Assembly (NCBI GenBank): GCA_017502865.1
Contig: JAFVUD010000002.1
Location: 1-64,000, forward strand
From: Alphaproteobacteria bacterium
GTDB lineage: Bacteria; Pseudomonadota; Alphaproteobacteria; Rs-D84
Length of the DNA stretch: 64,000 bases
Direction: 5' to 3'
Under the pieces are notes generated by a model that searched no databases, was not told the origin of the DNA, and saw only the letters and a program-made list of their open reading frames with translations. The position numbers and the translations under genes are program-made. This document shows, in pieces, positions 26,355-36,093 of the stretch; the first letter of the stretch is position 1; every line of letters begins with the position of its first letter.

Positions 26355-27815
26355 TTATAATTTTCGGTCCAGCACATATGCAACGGGCAAATACAAGATA
26401 CCGTATGCCGCAATAGATGCGCCCAATACCCAAATGCTGGTAATCGGCACAAACCACAGTCCAACACCCAACAATGTGGCATATGCACCAAACAGTACAA
26501 CCGAACGCACGGTTTTAGAATCGTGATGCACCAATTCACGTTTGCGACACGCACGCCCCAACAGATAGTTTTTCAAATAACCACTGGCCACAACACCGAT
26601 TGGAATTGCCAGATACCCAAACAATGGGAACAATGCGACATACAAAACGGCGGCAACACCCAATGATACCATACTGGTTTTAACGGGTGTTTTGACATCC
26701 TGGGCGGCGTACAGGGTTTTGCTGTAAATCTGGCTGACCAGCATGGCGGGCAAAACAAACACCTGAATCATAATTGCGGTGGCAACTGCGTGGGTTGATG
26801 ATGCGGTCCATGCACCATACTGGAACAGATATTTTATGATTGGTTCGGCCAACACAAACAGGCCAACAACGCATGGCAATATCAGCATTAAACCACGACG
26901 CATGGACGAATTCTGTTGCAGATAGACACTGCGAAGATTGTTATCGGCCAATGCGTTCGAAATTGATGACATCAAAACAGTTCCCACCGCCAGGCCAATC
27001 ATCGCAAACGGCAACTGGATTATGCGGTCCGAATAATACAGCCATGAAACAGCCCCACTTTGGAAACTGGCAACCAGGGTGCCGACAATGATTGATATTT
27101 GGTAAAACCCACTGCCCACAATGCTGACCCCCAGGCGTTTGAACATACTTTTGATTTTTGGGGTCCAACGTGGTACGACCAGGTGCAGCCCAAAATGCCG
27201 GCGACGAATACGTGACCACAGAACACAGAACTGAATTACGCCAGACAGAACAACGGTACCCGCCATCAGCATCAGTACATTTTCTGAACCGAACACCATC
27301 GCAATCAGCAATGCACCAATCAGCATGATGTTCAGCAATACAGGCATAAATGCCGCCAACAAAAACCGTGAAAACGCATTCAAAATTGCAGACAAGAATG
27401 CAGAGCCGCAAATAAATATCACATACACAAACATTATGCGGGAAATAAACACGGTCATTTCCATTTTGCCAGGGGTTGCATCAAAACCAGGCGCCAAAAC
27501 CCACACGACCAACGGCATAAATATTTCAAATAAAATTGTTATTCCCAACAATACAACCAGCAACCATGAAAATACATTTTTCGCAAAGTTAGAATCTTTT
27601 TTAGAATCTGTGTACATGGGGATAAAGATTGCGGACAGTGCCCCTTCGCCCAGCAGGTCACGGAACAGGTTTGGTAATTTGAACGCCGCCAAAAATATGT
27701 CAGACAGGCGCCCTGCCCCCAGGACACGTGCAATTAACATGTCACGAATAAAGCCGAAAATGCGACTGATGCCGGTCATGGCACCAACCCCGAAAATATG
27801 TTTGCCTAGTTTCAT
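26355..27815 (-). CDS. murJ: Lipid II flippase MurJ
   Basis: A 486-residue MOP-superfamily membrane protein with about 14 helices that moves lipid II across the inner membrane. 'ISRIFGFIRDMLIARVLGAGRLSDIFLAAFKLPNLFRDLLGEGALS' at the N-terminus is the MurJ/MviN signature, including the essential Arg and Asp region. A promoter (27823-27828 for the -10) ends 7 nt before the ATG with no Shine-Dalgarno site, which points to a leaderless mRNA. It is divergent from bamD. Confidence 0.95.
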   Translation of the reverse strand: MKLGKHIFGVGAMTGISRIFGFIRDMLIARVLGAGRLSDIFLAAFKLPNLFRDLLGEGALSAIFIPMYTDSKKDSNFAKNVFSWLLVVLLGITILFEIFMPLVVWVLAPGFDATPGKMEMTVFISRIMFVYVIFICGSAFLSAILNAFSRFLLAAFMPVLLNIMLIGALLIAMVFGSENVLMLMAGTVVLSGVIQFCVLWSRIRRRHFGLHLVVPRWTPKIKSMFKRLGVSIVGSGFYQISIIVGTLVASFQSGAVSWLYYSDRIIQLPFAMIGLAVGTVLMSSISNALADNNLRSVYLQQNSSMRRGLMLILPCVVGLFVLAEPIIKYLFQYGAWTASSTHAVATAIMIQVFVLPAMLVSQIYSKTLYAAQDVKTPVKTSMVSLGVAAVLYVALFPLFGYLAIPIGVVASGYLKNYLLGRACRKRELVHHDSKTVRSVVLFGAYATLLGVGLWFVPITSIWVLGASIAAYGILYLPVAYVLDRKL

Positions 27816-27822
27816 AGTTTAG

Positions 27823-27852
27823 ATTATACTGCGATACATAAATAAAAATCAA
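27823..27852 (-). promoter_or_regulatory. Promoter of murJ (leaderless)
   Basis: Minus strand TTGATT, 18-nt spacer, TATAAT, ending 7 nt before ATG 27815. Confidence 0.6.
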
Positions 27853-27867
27853 GGCAGGAATAAAAAC

Positions 27868-28593
27868 ATGAAAAAATTATTTGCCATATTCGGTGCGACC
27901 GCAATGCTGGGGGCATGCGCCGGTACACCAGACACAGAAATTGTAGTGCAACAACCGTTGAATGAAATCTATAAAAAAGCATATGATGAGTTTAACGATG
28001 AAAATTATGAAATCGCTGCAACAGAATTTGCCAAGGCAGAATCACAATATCCCGCCAGTCCATGGGCCGCAGATGCGTTGATTATGTCGGCGTATTCACA
28101 TTATATGGACGAAGACTTTGCCGGTGCAATTATGGCCGCAGACAGATTTATGCGTTTCCACCCAGGACACAAAGACGTGCCGTATGTTCTGTACCTGAGG
28201 GGTATGTGCTATTACCGCCAGGTCAGCGACGTTCGCCGTGAACCAGGTATGAGTGCATATGCACTGCAACAATTCCAGAATCTGGTCGAAAGATTCCCAC
28301 GCAGTCCATATGCAAAAAATGCAGAAAACAAAATTATGATTTTGAAAAACTATATCGCAGGCAAAGTTATGTTTTCGGCACGCAATGATATGAAACGTGA
28401 AAACTGGCCCAGTGCGATTTCACGTCTGCAACAGGTGGTCGAAACCGCCCAGGAAACAGTTATGACACCCGAAGCAATGTACAGATTGACCGAATGTTAT
28501 ACGGCGATTGGATTGCCAGAACAGGCAAATGGTTATTCACAAATGCTGAAACTGAATTTCCCAGACAATGAATGGACCAAGAAATTAAAGTAA
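27868..28593 (+). CDS. bamD: Outer membrane assembly lipoprotein BamD
   Basis: A 241-residue lipoprotein of the BAM complex that works with BamA (55802-58072). The signal peptide ends in lipobox 'LGAC', with Cys near residue 17, followed by five TPR-like repeats ('NEIYKKAYDEFNDENYEIAATEFAKAESQYPASPWA', 'AYALQQFQNLVERFPRSPYAKNA'). AGGAAT precedes the ATG. It is divergent from murJ and ends at a shared terminator. Confidence 0.94.
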   Translation: MKKLFAIFGATAMLGACAGTPDTEIVVQQPLNEIYKKAYDEFNDENYEIAATEFAKAESQYPASPWAADALIMSAYSHYMDEDFAGAIMAADRFMRFHPGHKDVPYVLYLRGMCYYRQVSDVRREPGMSAYALQQFQNLVERFPRSPYAKNAENKIMILKNYIAGKVMFSARNDMKRENWPSAISRLQQVVETAQETVMTPEAMYRLTECYTAIGLPEQANGYSQMLKLNFPDNEWTKKLK

Positions 28594-28597
28594 TAAA

Positions 28598-28620
28598 AAA
28601 TCCCCAAATCGGGGATTTTT
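28598..28620. terminator. Bidirectional terminator
   Basis: ATCCCC-aaatc-GGGGAT with flanking A and T runs between bamD and secG. Confidence 0.8.
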
Positions 28621-28637
28621 TATTTTGATATATTTTA

Positions 28638-29003
28638 TTATTTTGCCGCTTCTTCGGTTGTGACAGGTTCAGCAGGAACTTCGGCTGGGACTTCGGCCGG
28701 TGCGTCGCCGGTGCCGAACAATTCCTGGGCCATGATTTCCTGACGCAGTTCACTTTGCTGGGTTGAAACACTGGTTTTAGATGCAACCAACGCCAATGCA
28801 GCACACAAAATAAAGAAGATTGTTGCCAACCATGCAGTTGCACGGGTTAAAAAATTACCCGCCGCAGCCCCAGTCAAGGCACCGCCCAACATAGATGCCG
28901 CAGATGAACCAGACATGCCGGACCCTTCGGATTTTTGTAACAAAATCAGACCAATCATCAAAACGGCTACGATTATTAATAATACAAGTAAGATTGAAAA
29001 CAT
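28638..29003 (-). CDS. secG: Protein-export membrane protein SecG
   Basis: A 121-residue SecYEG subunit. Two transmembrane helices (residues 2-20 and about 52-70) flank 'LLQKSEGSGMSGSSAASMLGG', the SecG signature. The tail is Glu/Pro/Ala-rich and acidic. ATG 29003 is chosen because AAAGGG lies just upstream; an earlier in-frame start would precede it. It is the last gene of a lepB-rnc-secG group. Confidence 0.92.
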   Translation of the reverse strand: MFSILLVLLIIVAVLMIGLILLQKSEGSGMSGSSAASMLGGALTGAAAGNFLTRATAWLATIFFILCAALALVASKTSVSTQQSELRQEIMAQELFGTGDAPAEVPAEVPAEPVTTEEAAK

Positions 29004-29052
29004 TTTATTCCCTTTGGGTTGTGTATTTGTGTTGATTTTATATGGCTGAATC

Positions 29053-29685
29053 CTAAATTGCAAGGATTTTCAGCAATTCTTCGGCGGCAGCCAGGCTGGC
29101 CATTTTTTTAGATGTGCCGGTGCCGGTTGCAGATTTGCCCAGTGCACTGACACGAACATTGAATATTGGGCAATGTGATGCACCCGTTGACGACAGGTAT
29201 TCATAGACCGGTAATTCGCCCGATGCAGATTTTTGCACCAATTCTTGTAATGCGGTTTTGGCATCTTTTGGTGCGGTCTGGGCCGACAATGCCAAATCAC
29301 GCCACAGTTCCATTATCACAGCACGGGCGGATTCAAACCCACCGTCGATAAAGATGGCACCAAATACAGCCTCCATCGCATCGGCCATTACGTGACGAAT
29401 TCGACCGCCAGTCATGTGCCCATGGCGAATACGTTTTGCCAGCCCCAAATTTTCTGCAACAGATGCCAGTGTTTCTGTTGAAACCAGTACGGCATGACGA
29501 CGTGCCAGGTCACCTTCGGGTTCGGTGGGAAACATTGTGTACAACATTTCTGCAACCGTCAGCCCCAGCACACGATCACCAATGAATTCCAACCGTTCAT
29601 TATTATGTGTGGCATCGGCACCACTTTGTGTCAATGCCAATTCCAACAGTTCTGTGTTATTAAATTTGTAATTTAATTTTTCCAT
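29053..29685 (-). CDS. rnc: Ribonuclease III
   Basis: A 210-residue double-strand-specific endoribonuclease for rRNA and mRNA processing. The signature 'NERLEFIGDRVLGLTVAEMLY' carries the catalytic Glu and Asp, and the second metal-binding segment is 'DAMEAVFGAIFIDGG'. The C-terminal dsRBD runs from 'AKTALQELVQKS' to 'KKMASLAAAEELLKIL'. Its ATG lies one base after the lepB stop. Confidence 0.96.
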   Translation of the reverse strand: MEKLNYKFNNTELLELALTQSGADATHNNERLEFIGDRVLGLTVAEMLYTMFPTEPEGDLARRHAVLVSTETLASVAENLGLAKRIRHGHMTGGRIRHVMADAMEAVFGAIFIDGGFESARAVIMELWRDLALSAQTAPKDAKTALQELVQKSASGELPVYEYLSSTGASHCPIFNVRVSALGKSATGTGTSKKMASLAAAEELLKILAI

Positions 29686-29686
29686 T

Positions 29687-30631
29687 TTATTTTACATCCA
29701 TTCCAAATCTGTCCCAGCGCATTTTACGCCCCCAATTCCACAATGCCAGCATTGAAGAATAATAGTTATGTGAATACCATGTGAACCAAACACGGCCCAA
29801 CAAATTATCACGGGAAACATCACGACTGAAAAAACGGCTGTCACGACTGTTGTCACGGTTGTCACCCATAAAGAAGTATGAATTTTCAGGCACGACATAG
29901 GCATCTGTGTTATCAGAATAATATTCATTGTCCGACGTTTCGATGATGCTGTGGGTGACACCGTTTGGTAAAACCTCGGTATATTCGGTCATTACAAAAA
30001 TCCCGCATGGTATTTCCGATGGTTTCCAACCGCCGGTTCCCAATGGCAACCCGGCATGGTCGGTATTGTTTATCAAATATTTATATTCGTTTGTGCATTG
30101 GTCTGTGTATTGAATTGTGTAATTGAATTCGGCCGGTTTGTTATCAACATAGATTTTATTGCCGTCGATTTCAAAGTTGCCATTCTGGTAATGGCCACGT
30201 TTTGGTTCTTTGGGTAAAACCGCCCAAACGTATGGACGTGGGTCACGACGTTCAACCATTGTGTCATTTATATACAGGCGACCACCAATAACCTGGATTT
30301 TGTCGCCAGGTTTCCCAATCAGGCGTTTTACGTAATCCTGGGATTCATCTTCGGGATTGCGAAAAACAACCACATCGCCAACATTGGGTTCAGTTGCCCA
30401 AAAACGACCATTCCACAATTTCCACGAACCAAACGGAAATGAATAACGGGAATAACCATATGACCATTTAGTCACAAAAATATGATCCCCAACGTGTAAT
30501 GTTGGTATCATAGACCCAGACGGGATATTAAATGGCTCTAATAAAAAACTGCGAAATATGATGGCAATCAGTGCACCATAAAATATTGTATTAAACCATT
30601 CACGTGCGACATTTTTATTTTTTGCTGGCAT
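29687..30631 (-). CDS. lepB: Signal peptidase I
   Basis: A 314-residue inner-membrane protease that cleaves Sec/Tat signal peptides. The N-terminal helix (residues 14-28) precedes 'NIPSGSMIPTLHVGDHIFV', with the catalytic Ser. The general-base Lys is in 'DYVKRLIGKPGD', and box E is 'MGDNRDNSRDSRFF'. An insertion of about 70 residues (from 'YQNGNFEIDG' to 'HSIIETSDNE') in the periplasmic domain makes it longer than minimal enzymes. It leads the lepB-rnc-secG group. Confidence 0.96.
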   Translation of the reverse strand: MPAKNKNVAREWFNTIFYGALIAIIFRSFLLEPFNIPSGSMIPTLHVGDHIFVTKWSYGYSRYSFPFGSWKLWNGRFWATEPNVGDVVVFRNPEDESQDYVKRLIGKPGDKIQVIGGRLYINDTMVERRDPRPYVWAVLPKEPKRGHYQNGNFEIDGNKIYVDNKPAEFNYTIQYTDQCTNEYKYLINNTDHAGLPLGTGGWKPSEIPCGIFVMTEYTEVLPNGVTHSIIETSDNEYYSDNTDAYVVPENSYFFMGDNRDNSRDSRFFSRDVSRDNLLGRVWFTWYSHNYYSSMLALWNWGRKMRWDRFGMDVK

Positions 30632-30666
30632 TTACTATCCTTTCTTAAACGTGGGTATTTTAGAAC

Positions 30667-30695
30667 TTGAATTGATTTAGTGCAAGTTCTAATAT
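30667..30695 (+). promoter_or_regulatory. Promoter of comM (leaderless)
   Basis: TTGAAT, 17-nt spacer, TAATAT, ending 6 nt before ATG 30702. Confidence 0.6.
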
Positions 30696-30701
30696 GCAAA
30701 T

Positions 30702-32228
30702 ATGATATCACTGAATTCAATTATTTTTAATGGAATGGACGCAACACAGATTGATGTCCAGGTACAGTTAGCAACAGGGTTTTCAAAACCTGAATTTAAT
30801 ATCATTGGATTGGCCGATCGTGCGGTCAAAGAATCTGCGGAACGCATTCGAAATGTTTTAAGTGCATTGAACCTGTCGTTGCCGCCAAAGCGGTTGACGG
30901 TTAATCTGTCGCCGGCAGACGTTGAAAAAAGTGGCTCGCATTTCGACCTGCCTATTCTGTGTGGAATTTTGTGTGCGATTGGGGTGTTGCCGGAAAATGA
31001 ATTATCTAAATATGTAATTCTGGGCGAAGTGGGATTGAATGGTGCAATCGTACGAACAGATGCAGTTTTGCCGGCCAGTGTTTGGGCAAACAACAACGGT
31101 ATGGGGATTATATGTCCTGCCACCCAAGGGGCCGAGGCACGATGGGCCGGACATACAAACATACTGGCACCGGGGCATGTTATGGATTTGATTAATCATT
31201 TCAAAGGAATCCAGATTTTGCCATTGCCAACATTGGACAATCAAAGCGATGCAGCCCCAGAAAAAACATTAGACATGGCCGAAGTTCACGGTCAAGAAGC
31301 CGCAAAACGTGCGTTGGAAATCGCAGCGGCGGGTGGGCACGCAATGCTGATGGTTGGGCCGCCGGGGTCGGGCAAGACTATGCTGGCATCACGATTGCCG
31401 ACAATCATGCCAGAAATGACCGCCGAAGAAATTTTGGAAACATCTATTATCTATTCCATTGGGGGACAACTGGACAATAAATCACTGATGGTCAAACGGC
31501 CATTCCGCAGTGTACATCACACGTCCAGTCCAGTCGCATTGGCCGGCGGCGGTTCAGATGCACGACCAGGTGAAATATCACTGGCACATAACGGGGTGTT
31601 GTTTCTGGACGAATTGCCAGAATTTAATCGGGCAACACTGGAAATTCTGCGTCAACCGATGGAAAGCGGCCAGATTTTAATTTCACGTGCAAAACGCAAT
31701 GCGACGTATCCGGCACGCTTTCAATTAATTGCTGCGATGAACCCATGTCCATGCGGGCATTTGGGAAATGCGGCATTGTCTTGTTCCAAGGCACCACGAT
31801 GCGCCGAAGCGTACCAGAATAAAATTTCGGGACCATTACTGGACCGCATAGATTTGCACGTAGATGTCGATGCCGTTAATCCATGGGAAATGAAAAATGA
31901 CGATAACACACCACGTGAAACCAGTGCTGAAATTCGGGCACGTGTTGTGGCGGCACGCAATCGACAAATCGCCCGCCAAGGCATGGTGAACGCACGGTTG
32001 GACGGGGCAGATTTGGAAAAGCATGCACCGTTAAGTGACGAATTAACAACATTCTTGAACACGGCGGCAGAAAAGATGTCTATGTCGGCACGTGGGTACA
32101 ACCGAATTAAACGTTTGGCACGAACAATCGCCGATTTACGTGGGGCTGAAAATATCGAAATGACCGATTTAGCCGAGGCTTTGTCATATCGCCCAATCAA
32201 TCGGGGAAAGTACGGTGTGAAAATCTGA
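30702..32228 (+). CDS. comM: ComM/YifB-family AAA+ ATPase
   Basis: A 508-residue Mg-chelatase-like helicase. The N-terminal ChlI-type domain ('FNIIGLADRAVKESAERIRNVL') is followed by the AAA+ core with Walker A 'GPPGSGKTMLA', Walker B 'VLFLDELPEFN', and the zinc-like 'NPCPCGHLGN...CSKAPRC'. ComM extends heteroduplex during natural transformation in Vibrio; its role outside competent species is less clear. No Shine-Dalgarno site precedes the ATG. Confidence 0.93.
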   Translation: MISLNSIIFNGMDATQIDVQVQLATGFSKPEFNIIGLADRAVKESAERIRNVLSALNLSLPPKRLTVNLSPADVEKSGSHFDLPILCGILCAIGVLPENELSKYVILGEVGLNGAIVRTDAVLPASVWANNNGMGIICPATQGAEARWAGHTNILAPGHVMDLINHFKGIQILPLPTLDNQSDAAPEKTLDMAEVHGQEAAKRALEIAAAGGHAMLMVGPPGSGKTMLASRLPTIMPEMTAEEILETSIIYSIGGQLDNKSLMVKRPFRSVHHTSSPVALAGGGSDARPGEISLAHNGVLFLDELPEFNRATLEILRQPMESGQILISRAKRNATYPARFQLIAAMNPCPCGHLGNAALSCSKAPRCAEAYQNKISGPLLDRIDLHVDVDAVNPWEMKNDDNTPRETSAEIRARVVAARNRQIARQGMVNARLDGADLEKHAPLSDELTTFLNTAAEKMSMSARGYNRIKRLARTIADLRGAENIEMTDLAEALSYRPINRGKYGVKI

Positions 32229-32256
32229 ATCCACCCAAATAAACAGGAGAGATAAT

Positions 32257-34026
32257 TTGGCACGCAGACCAGCAGAAGAAATCGTGAACGAAAAACCGAA
32301 ACCATCGTGGAAACGGCGGTTGGTGGTGTATATGTTTAATCTGGTCCTGATTGGATTAGTTGCTGTGGCGGGATATGTTGCGATTATATATTTACAGATG
32401 CCGTCATTGGATGCAATCTTGAACGAAACACGACCGGCGGCGTTGACATTTGTGGACAGGCACGGAAATGAAATTCGGTCATCTGGGCGAATTATGGGGT
32501 CGCCGGTTTCGGTTGAAAATCTGCCGCCACATGTATGGCAATCTATTGTCGCAATCGAAGATAAAAGATTTTTTCAGCACGGACCAATTGACGTTCGTGG
32601 AATTACACGGGCGATGATTTCGAACCTGGTCAAAGGACGGGTGGCGGCCGGTGGGTCGTCTATTACCCAACAGACAGCGAAAAATATTTTTTTAAGCCGT
32701 GAAAAAAAGATTTCGCGCAAGGTTCAAGAACTGATTTTATCATACTGGCTGGAAAACAGATTTGATAAAAACCAGGTTCTGGATTTATATATGAACCGGG
32801 TGTCGCTGGTTGGGGGAATGCGTGGAATTGATGCGGCGGCACGTGTTATGTTTGGGGTGCCGGCAACAAAACTGACCATTGCCCAGGCAGCACAAATTGC
32901 AGCGATGCTGAAAGCACCAACTACATACAGCCCACTGAAAAATCCAGAAAAAAACATCACACGTGCACGTGTTGTTTTACAAGAAATGGTTCGCCAGGGA
33001 TACATTACACTGAACCAGGCACGGATAGCCGCCCAACAGATGAAACCAGCCCAGCAAATGGCCGATACAAATATGCATAGATACTGGACGGACTTTGTTA
33101 GCGACGAAGTAAAATCACGAATTGGAACATTTGAAACAGATATGATTGTGCATACCACACTGGACACTAATTTACAGAATCGTATTGCCGCAATTTTACC
33201 ACAAAAAACGGGTCAATATCAGGGGGCAGTTATCGCCATGGAACCCGACGGTGCCATTCGTGCAATGAGTGGCGGCAACGATTACCAAATCAGTCAATTT
33301 AATCGTGTGACGGCACCACGTCAACCCGGCAGTGCGTTTAAACCGGTTGTATATCTGGTGGCATTGGAAAACGATATGATGCCGGACACATATGTAAATG
33401 ATTCACCATTTGCGATTGGGGATTATAACCCAAAGAATTATAACGAACGGTACTATGGCGACATAACATTGGCAACGGCATTTGCAAAAAGTGTGAATTC
33501 GGTTCCACTGAAACTGACCGAAACGTATGGGATTGATTCTGTGTTGGACATGGCGAACCGATTGGGCGTTGGAACAAAACTGCGGCGTGAATACTCGACA
33601 GTTTTGGGGGCATCTGAAATGAGTTTGTTGGATTTGACCAATATATACGCCGTGATTTGGAATGATGGGAATTCGGTACGGCCCTATTCTATTACAAAAA
33701 TAACAGATACAAATGGCAACGTTATTTATGAACGCAATCCGTCGGACCCAATCCAAGTTCTGCAACCACAGACGGTCGAATCTATGCAGACATTGTTGGC
33801 CAATGTTATTGAAATTGGTGGCACCGGGGGACGTGCACGGGCGGAAAATGTTCTGGGGGGGAAAACCGGGACCAGTAATGAAAATCGTGATGCATGGTTT
33901 GTTGGTGCAACAGATGATTTAATTATCGGTGTGTGGATGGGAAATGATGATTTTACGCCGATGGATTCTAAAATCACAGGTGGAACAATCCCAGCCGAGA
34001 TATTCAAGGAAATTATTACTAAATAA
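32257..34026 (+). CDS. Bifunctional class A penicillin-binding protein
   Basis: A 589-residue peptidoglycan synthase. After a transmembrane helix (about 31-51), the GT51 domain shows 'AIEDKRFFQHGPIDVRGI' (catalytic Glu) and 'GGSSITQQTAKN'. The transpeptidase domain has 'GSAFKP' (SxxK), 'SVNS' (SxN) and 'GGKTGTS'. It is shorter than E. coli PBP1a and lacks an inserted OB domain. The start codon is TTG, with AGGAGAG 6 nt upstream, 28 nt after comM. Confidence 0.92.
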   Translation: MARRPAEEIVNEKPKPSWKRRLVVYMFNLVLIGLVAVAGYVAIIYLQMPSLDAILNETRPAALTFVDRHGNEIRSSGRIMGSPVSVENLPPHVWQSIVAIEDKRFFQHGPIDVRGITRAMISNLVKGRVAAGGSSITQQTAKNIFLSREKKISRKVQELILSYWLENRFDKNQVLDLYMNRVSLVGGMRGIDAAARVMFGVPATKLTIAQAAQIAAMLKAPTTYSPLKNPEKNITRARVVLQEMVRQGYITLNQARIAAQQMKPAQQMADTNMHRYWTDFVSDEVKSRIGTFETDMIVHTTLDTNLQNRIAAILPQKTGQYQGAVIAMEPDGAIRAMSGGNDYQISQFNRVTAPRQPGSAFKPVVYLVALENDMMPDTYVNDSPFAIGDYNPKNYNERYYGDITLATAFAKSVNSVPLKLTETYGIDSVLDMANRLGVGTKLRREYSTVLGASEMSLLDLTNIYAVIWNDGNSVRPYSITKITDTNGNVIYERNPSDPIQVLQPQTVESMQTLLANVIEIGGTGGRARAENVLGGKTGTSNENRDAWFVGATDDLIIGVWMGNDDFTPMDSKITGGTIPAEIFKEIITK

Positions 34027-34031
34027 AAACT

Positions 34032-34061
34032 TGACAAAAAACAAGTTATTTGTTTATACTG
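34032..34061 (+). promoter_or_regulatory. Promoter of the ABC exporter
   Basis: TTGACA, about 18-nt spacer, TATACT, giving a leader of about 155 nt. Confidence 0.6.
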
Positions 34062-34113
34062 CGACTGCATTTAGCAAAGAACATTTAATTTATTCAACCA
34101 AAAGGATTTTCTG

Positions 34114-34193
34114 ATGTATTTGCTGGTTATGTAATATTGTCCGTCTGAATTACAAATAATTGCGGTCGAATACGACCAATCGAGAGGGGCAAT
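34114..34193 (+). promoter_or_regulatory. Leader mini-frame and hairpin upstream of the ABC exporter
   Basis: A six-codon frame, MYLLVM (34114-34134), has AAAAGGA 7 nt upstream. Right after it, ATTGTCC (34136-34142) pairs with GGGGCAAT (34186-34193) and encloses GGTCG-aata-CGACC (34164-34177). The arrangement resembles leader-peptide control of resistance exporters; this is inference. Confidence 0.4.
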
Positions 34194-34226
34194 ATATTTA
34201 ATTTCAAACAAAAAAAGGATAATATT

Positions 34227-36041
34227 ATGTTACGCAGAAACATTGGAAAGTCGAAAGTTTCCAATAAAAAACAAAACGCACAACAACCGGCATTGCCGAA
34301 ATCGTTGTGGAAATTTTATTTCAAGTATGCTGTTCCAGGTTCATGGGGGGCATTGATATGCTATGCGGTGGCTTTTTTGGCCGCACGTTCAGGCAGTGTT
34401 TTATTCCCGTACTGTGAACGGTGGTTCATTGCTATATTTGAACAGCCGGTACCGGCGGGGGTTAACTTTGTACAATTTGCGTTGCCGACAATTTTGTTAA
34501 TTGTTGGGGTGAATTTATTCCTGTCAATCAGTGCAGTTCTACGTGGAATGTTTCATGCACGTTGGTCGCCACAGATTAGCAACCGTTCATCAGTTATACT
34601 GAACGATTATGTACACAGTCAATCTATGTCGTTCTGGACCGGACGCATGGCCGGCCAGGTGAACAGCCAGATTAACTATATCACCAATGGGTTTCATGCG
34701 GTTCAAGATTTCTGGCGAATCTTTGCTTCGTTGGCATTTATGACGGTCAGTGTCGGTTTGATTTTCCAAATTAACATGTATGTCGCAATAATATTCGCAA
34801 TCGTTTTTGTGTTGCGTGCAGCATACAGTTGGGCACTGATTAAACCAATGAGCAAGGCTTCAAAAGATGCCAGCAGTATTTCCAGCAAATTGTCTGGTAA
34901 GATTGTGGACAGTATTTCAAACTTTTCCGTGGTGAAATTGTTTGCAGGTGCATCACGTGAACGTGAACATTTGGAACCGGTTCGCAACCAACATATTGCG
35001 GCACGTGTGTGGTCTTTCTTTGTCCAGCGTTTATTCTGGGGTGTGCCGTTGGTGGTATGGGATATTTGTTATGGGGCAACATTGTTGTTCTGTGTATATC
35101 TGTATATGAATGGTCAGATTACAGTGTCTGAAATCGTGTTCACGGTGTCTATTTATTTCAGCACGATGAACACCATCAGCAGCATTGTTGATTCAATCCC
35201 AGATATGACCGAACGCATCAGTTCTGCATCAAAAGCATACGCAGAACTGGTTGTGCCAATTGCGGTTCAAGATGCACCAGATGCCGCCACATTAAATGTC
35301 ACATGCGGGGAAATTGAATTCCGCAACGTTTCGTTCAAATATAAACGCAAGTGGGTTTTGCAGAATTTTAACCTGAAAATCAAGTGCGGGGAACGTGTCG
35401 GGTTGGTTGGTGCGTCGGGTGCCGGTAAAACGACACTGGTAAATCTGCTGATGCGTTTCTATGAACCGAACAAAGGACAAATTTTGATTGATGGCCAAGA
35501 TATCAAAACCATTACCCAGGATTCTTTGCGTGAAAATATCGCATTTATCCCCCAAGACCCAACAATGTTTAACCGCACGTTGCGTGAAAACATTGCATAC
35601 GGTAAACCGGGGGCATCAGACAAAGAAATTCGGGCGGCAGCAAAACGTGCAGCGGCCGATGAATTTATCATGGGCACGGATAAAAAGTATGATTCTATGG
35701 TTGGGGATCGTGGTATTAAGTTGTCTGGCGGGCAACGTCAACGTGTGGCGATTGCACGGGCGTTCTTGAAAAATGCACCGATATTGGTTCTGGACGAAGC
35801 AACATCGGCATTGGACAGCGAAACCGAGGTTGCAATTCAAAAATCGTTCGACGAATTGGCCAATGGACGTACCACAATCGCCATCGCACACAGATTATCT
35901 ACGTTGCGAAACATGAACAAAATTGTCGTGATGAAAGACGGGCATATTATCGAACAGGGATCGCATAACAGCCTGATAAAAAAGCGGGGTGAATATGCAC
36001 GACTGTGGAAAATGCAGTCGGGTGGTTTCCTGCAAGAATAA
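34227..36041 (+). CDS. ABC exporter, fused membrane and ATPase domains
   Basis: A 604-residue half-transporter that would act as a homodimer. The N-terminal six-helix domain (about residues 35-330) is followed by an ATPase with Walker A 'GASGAGKTTLVN', signature 'LSGGQRQR' and Walker B 'ILVLDEATSAL'. It resembles multidrug/lipid exporters; the substrate is unknown. It is distinct from the MsbA-type gene at 43.6 kb. AAAAGGA lies 7 nt upstream. The leader with a mini-frame suggests regulated expression. Confidence 0.9.
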   Translation: MLRRNIGKSKVSNKKQNAQQPALPKSLWKFYFKYAVPGSWGALICYAVAFLAARSGSVLFPYCERWFIAIFEQPVPAGVNFVQFALPTILLIVGVNLFLSISAVLRGMFHARWSPQISNRSSVILNDYVHSQSMSFWTGRMAGQVNSQINYITNGFHAVQDFWRIFASLAFMTVSVGLIFQINMYVAIIFAIVFVLRAAYSWALIKPMSKASKDASSISSKLSGKIVDSISNFSVVKLFAGASREREHLEPVRNQHIAARVWSFFVQRLFWGVPLVVWDICYGATLLFCVYLYMNGQITVSEIVFTVSIYFSTMNTISSIVDSIPDMTERISSASKAYAELVVPIAVQDAPDAATLNVTCGEIEFRNVSFKYKRKWVLQNFNLKIKCGERVGLVGASGAGKTTLVNLLMRFYEPNKGQILIDGQDIKTITQDSLRENIAFIPQDPTMFNRTLRENIAYGKPGASDKEIRAAAKRAAADEFIMGTDKKYDSMVGDRGIKLSGGQRQRVAIARAFLKNAPILVLDEATSALDSETEVAIQKSFDELANGRTTIAIAHRLSTLRNMNKIVVMKDGHIIEQGSHNSLIKKRGEYARLWKMQSGGFLQE

Positions 36042-36077
36042 AATCTGTAAATTCTGTTTTTATCTGATTTAATTTTG

Positions 36078-36086
36078 TGATATAAT
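36078..36086 (+). promoter_or_regulatory. Extended -10 promoter (leaderless)
   Basis: TGATATAAT ending 7 nt before ATG 36094; no clear -35. Confidence 0.55.
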
Positions 36087-36093
36087 AATGGGC

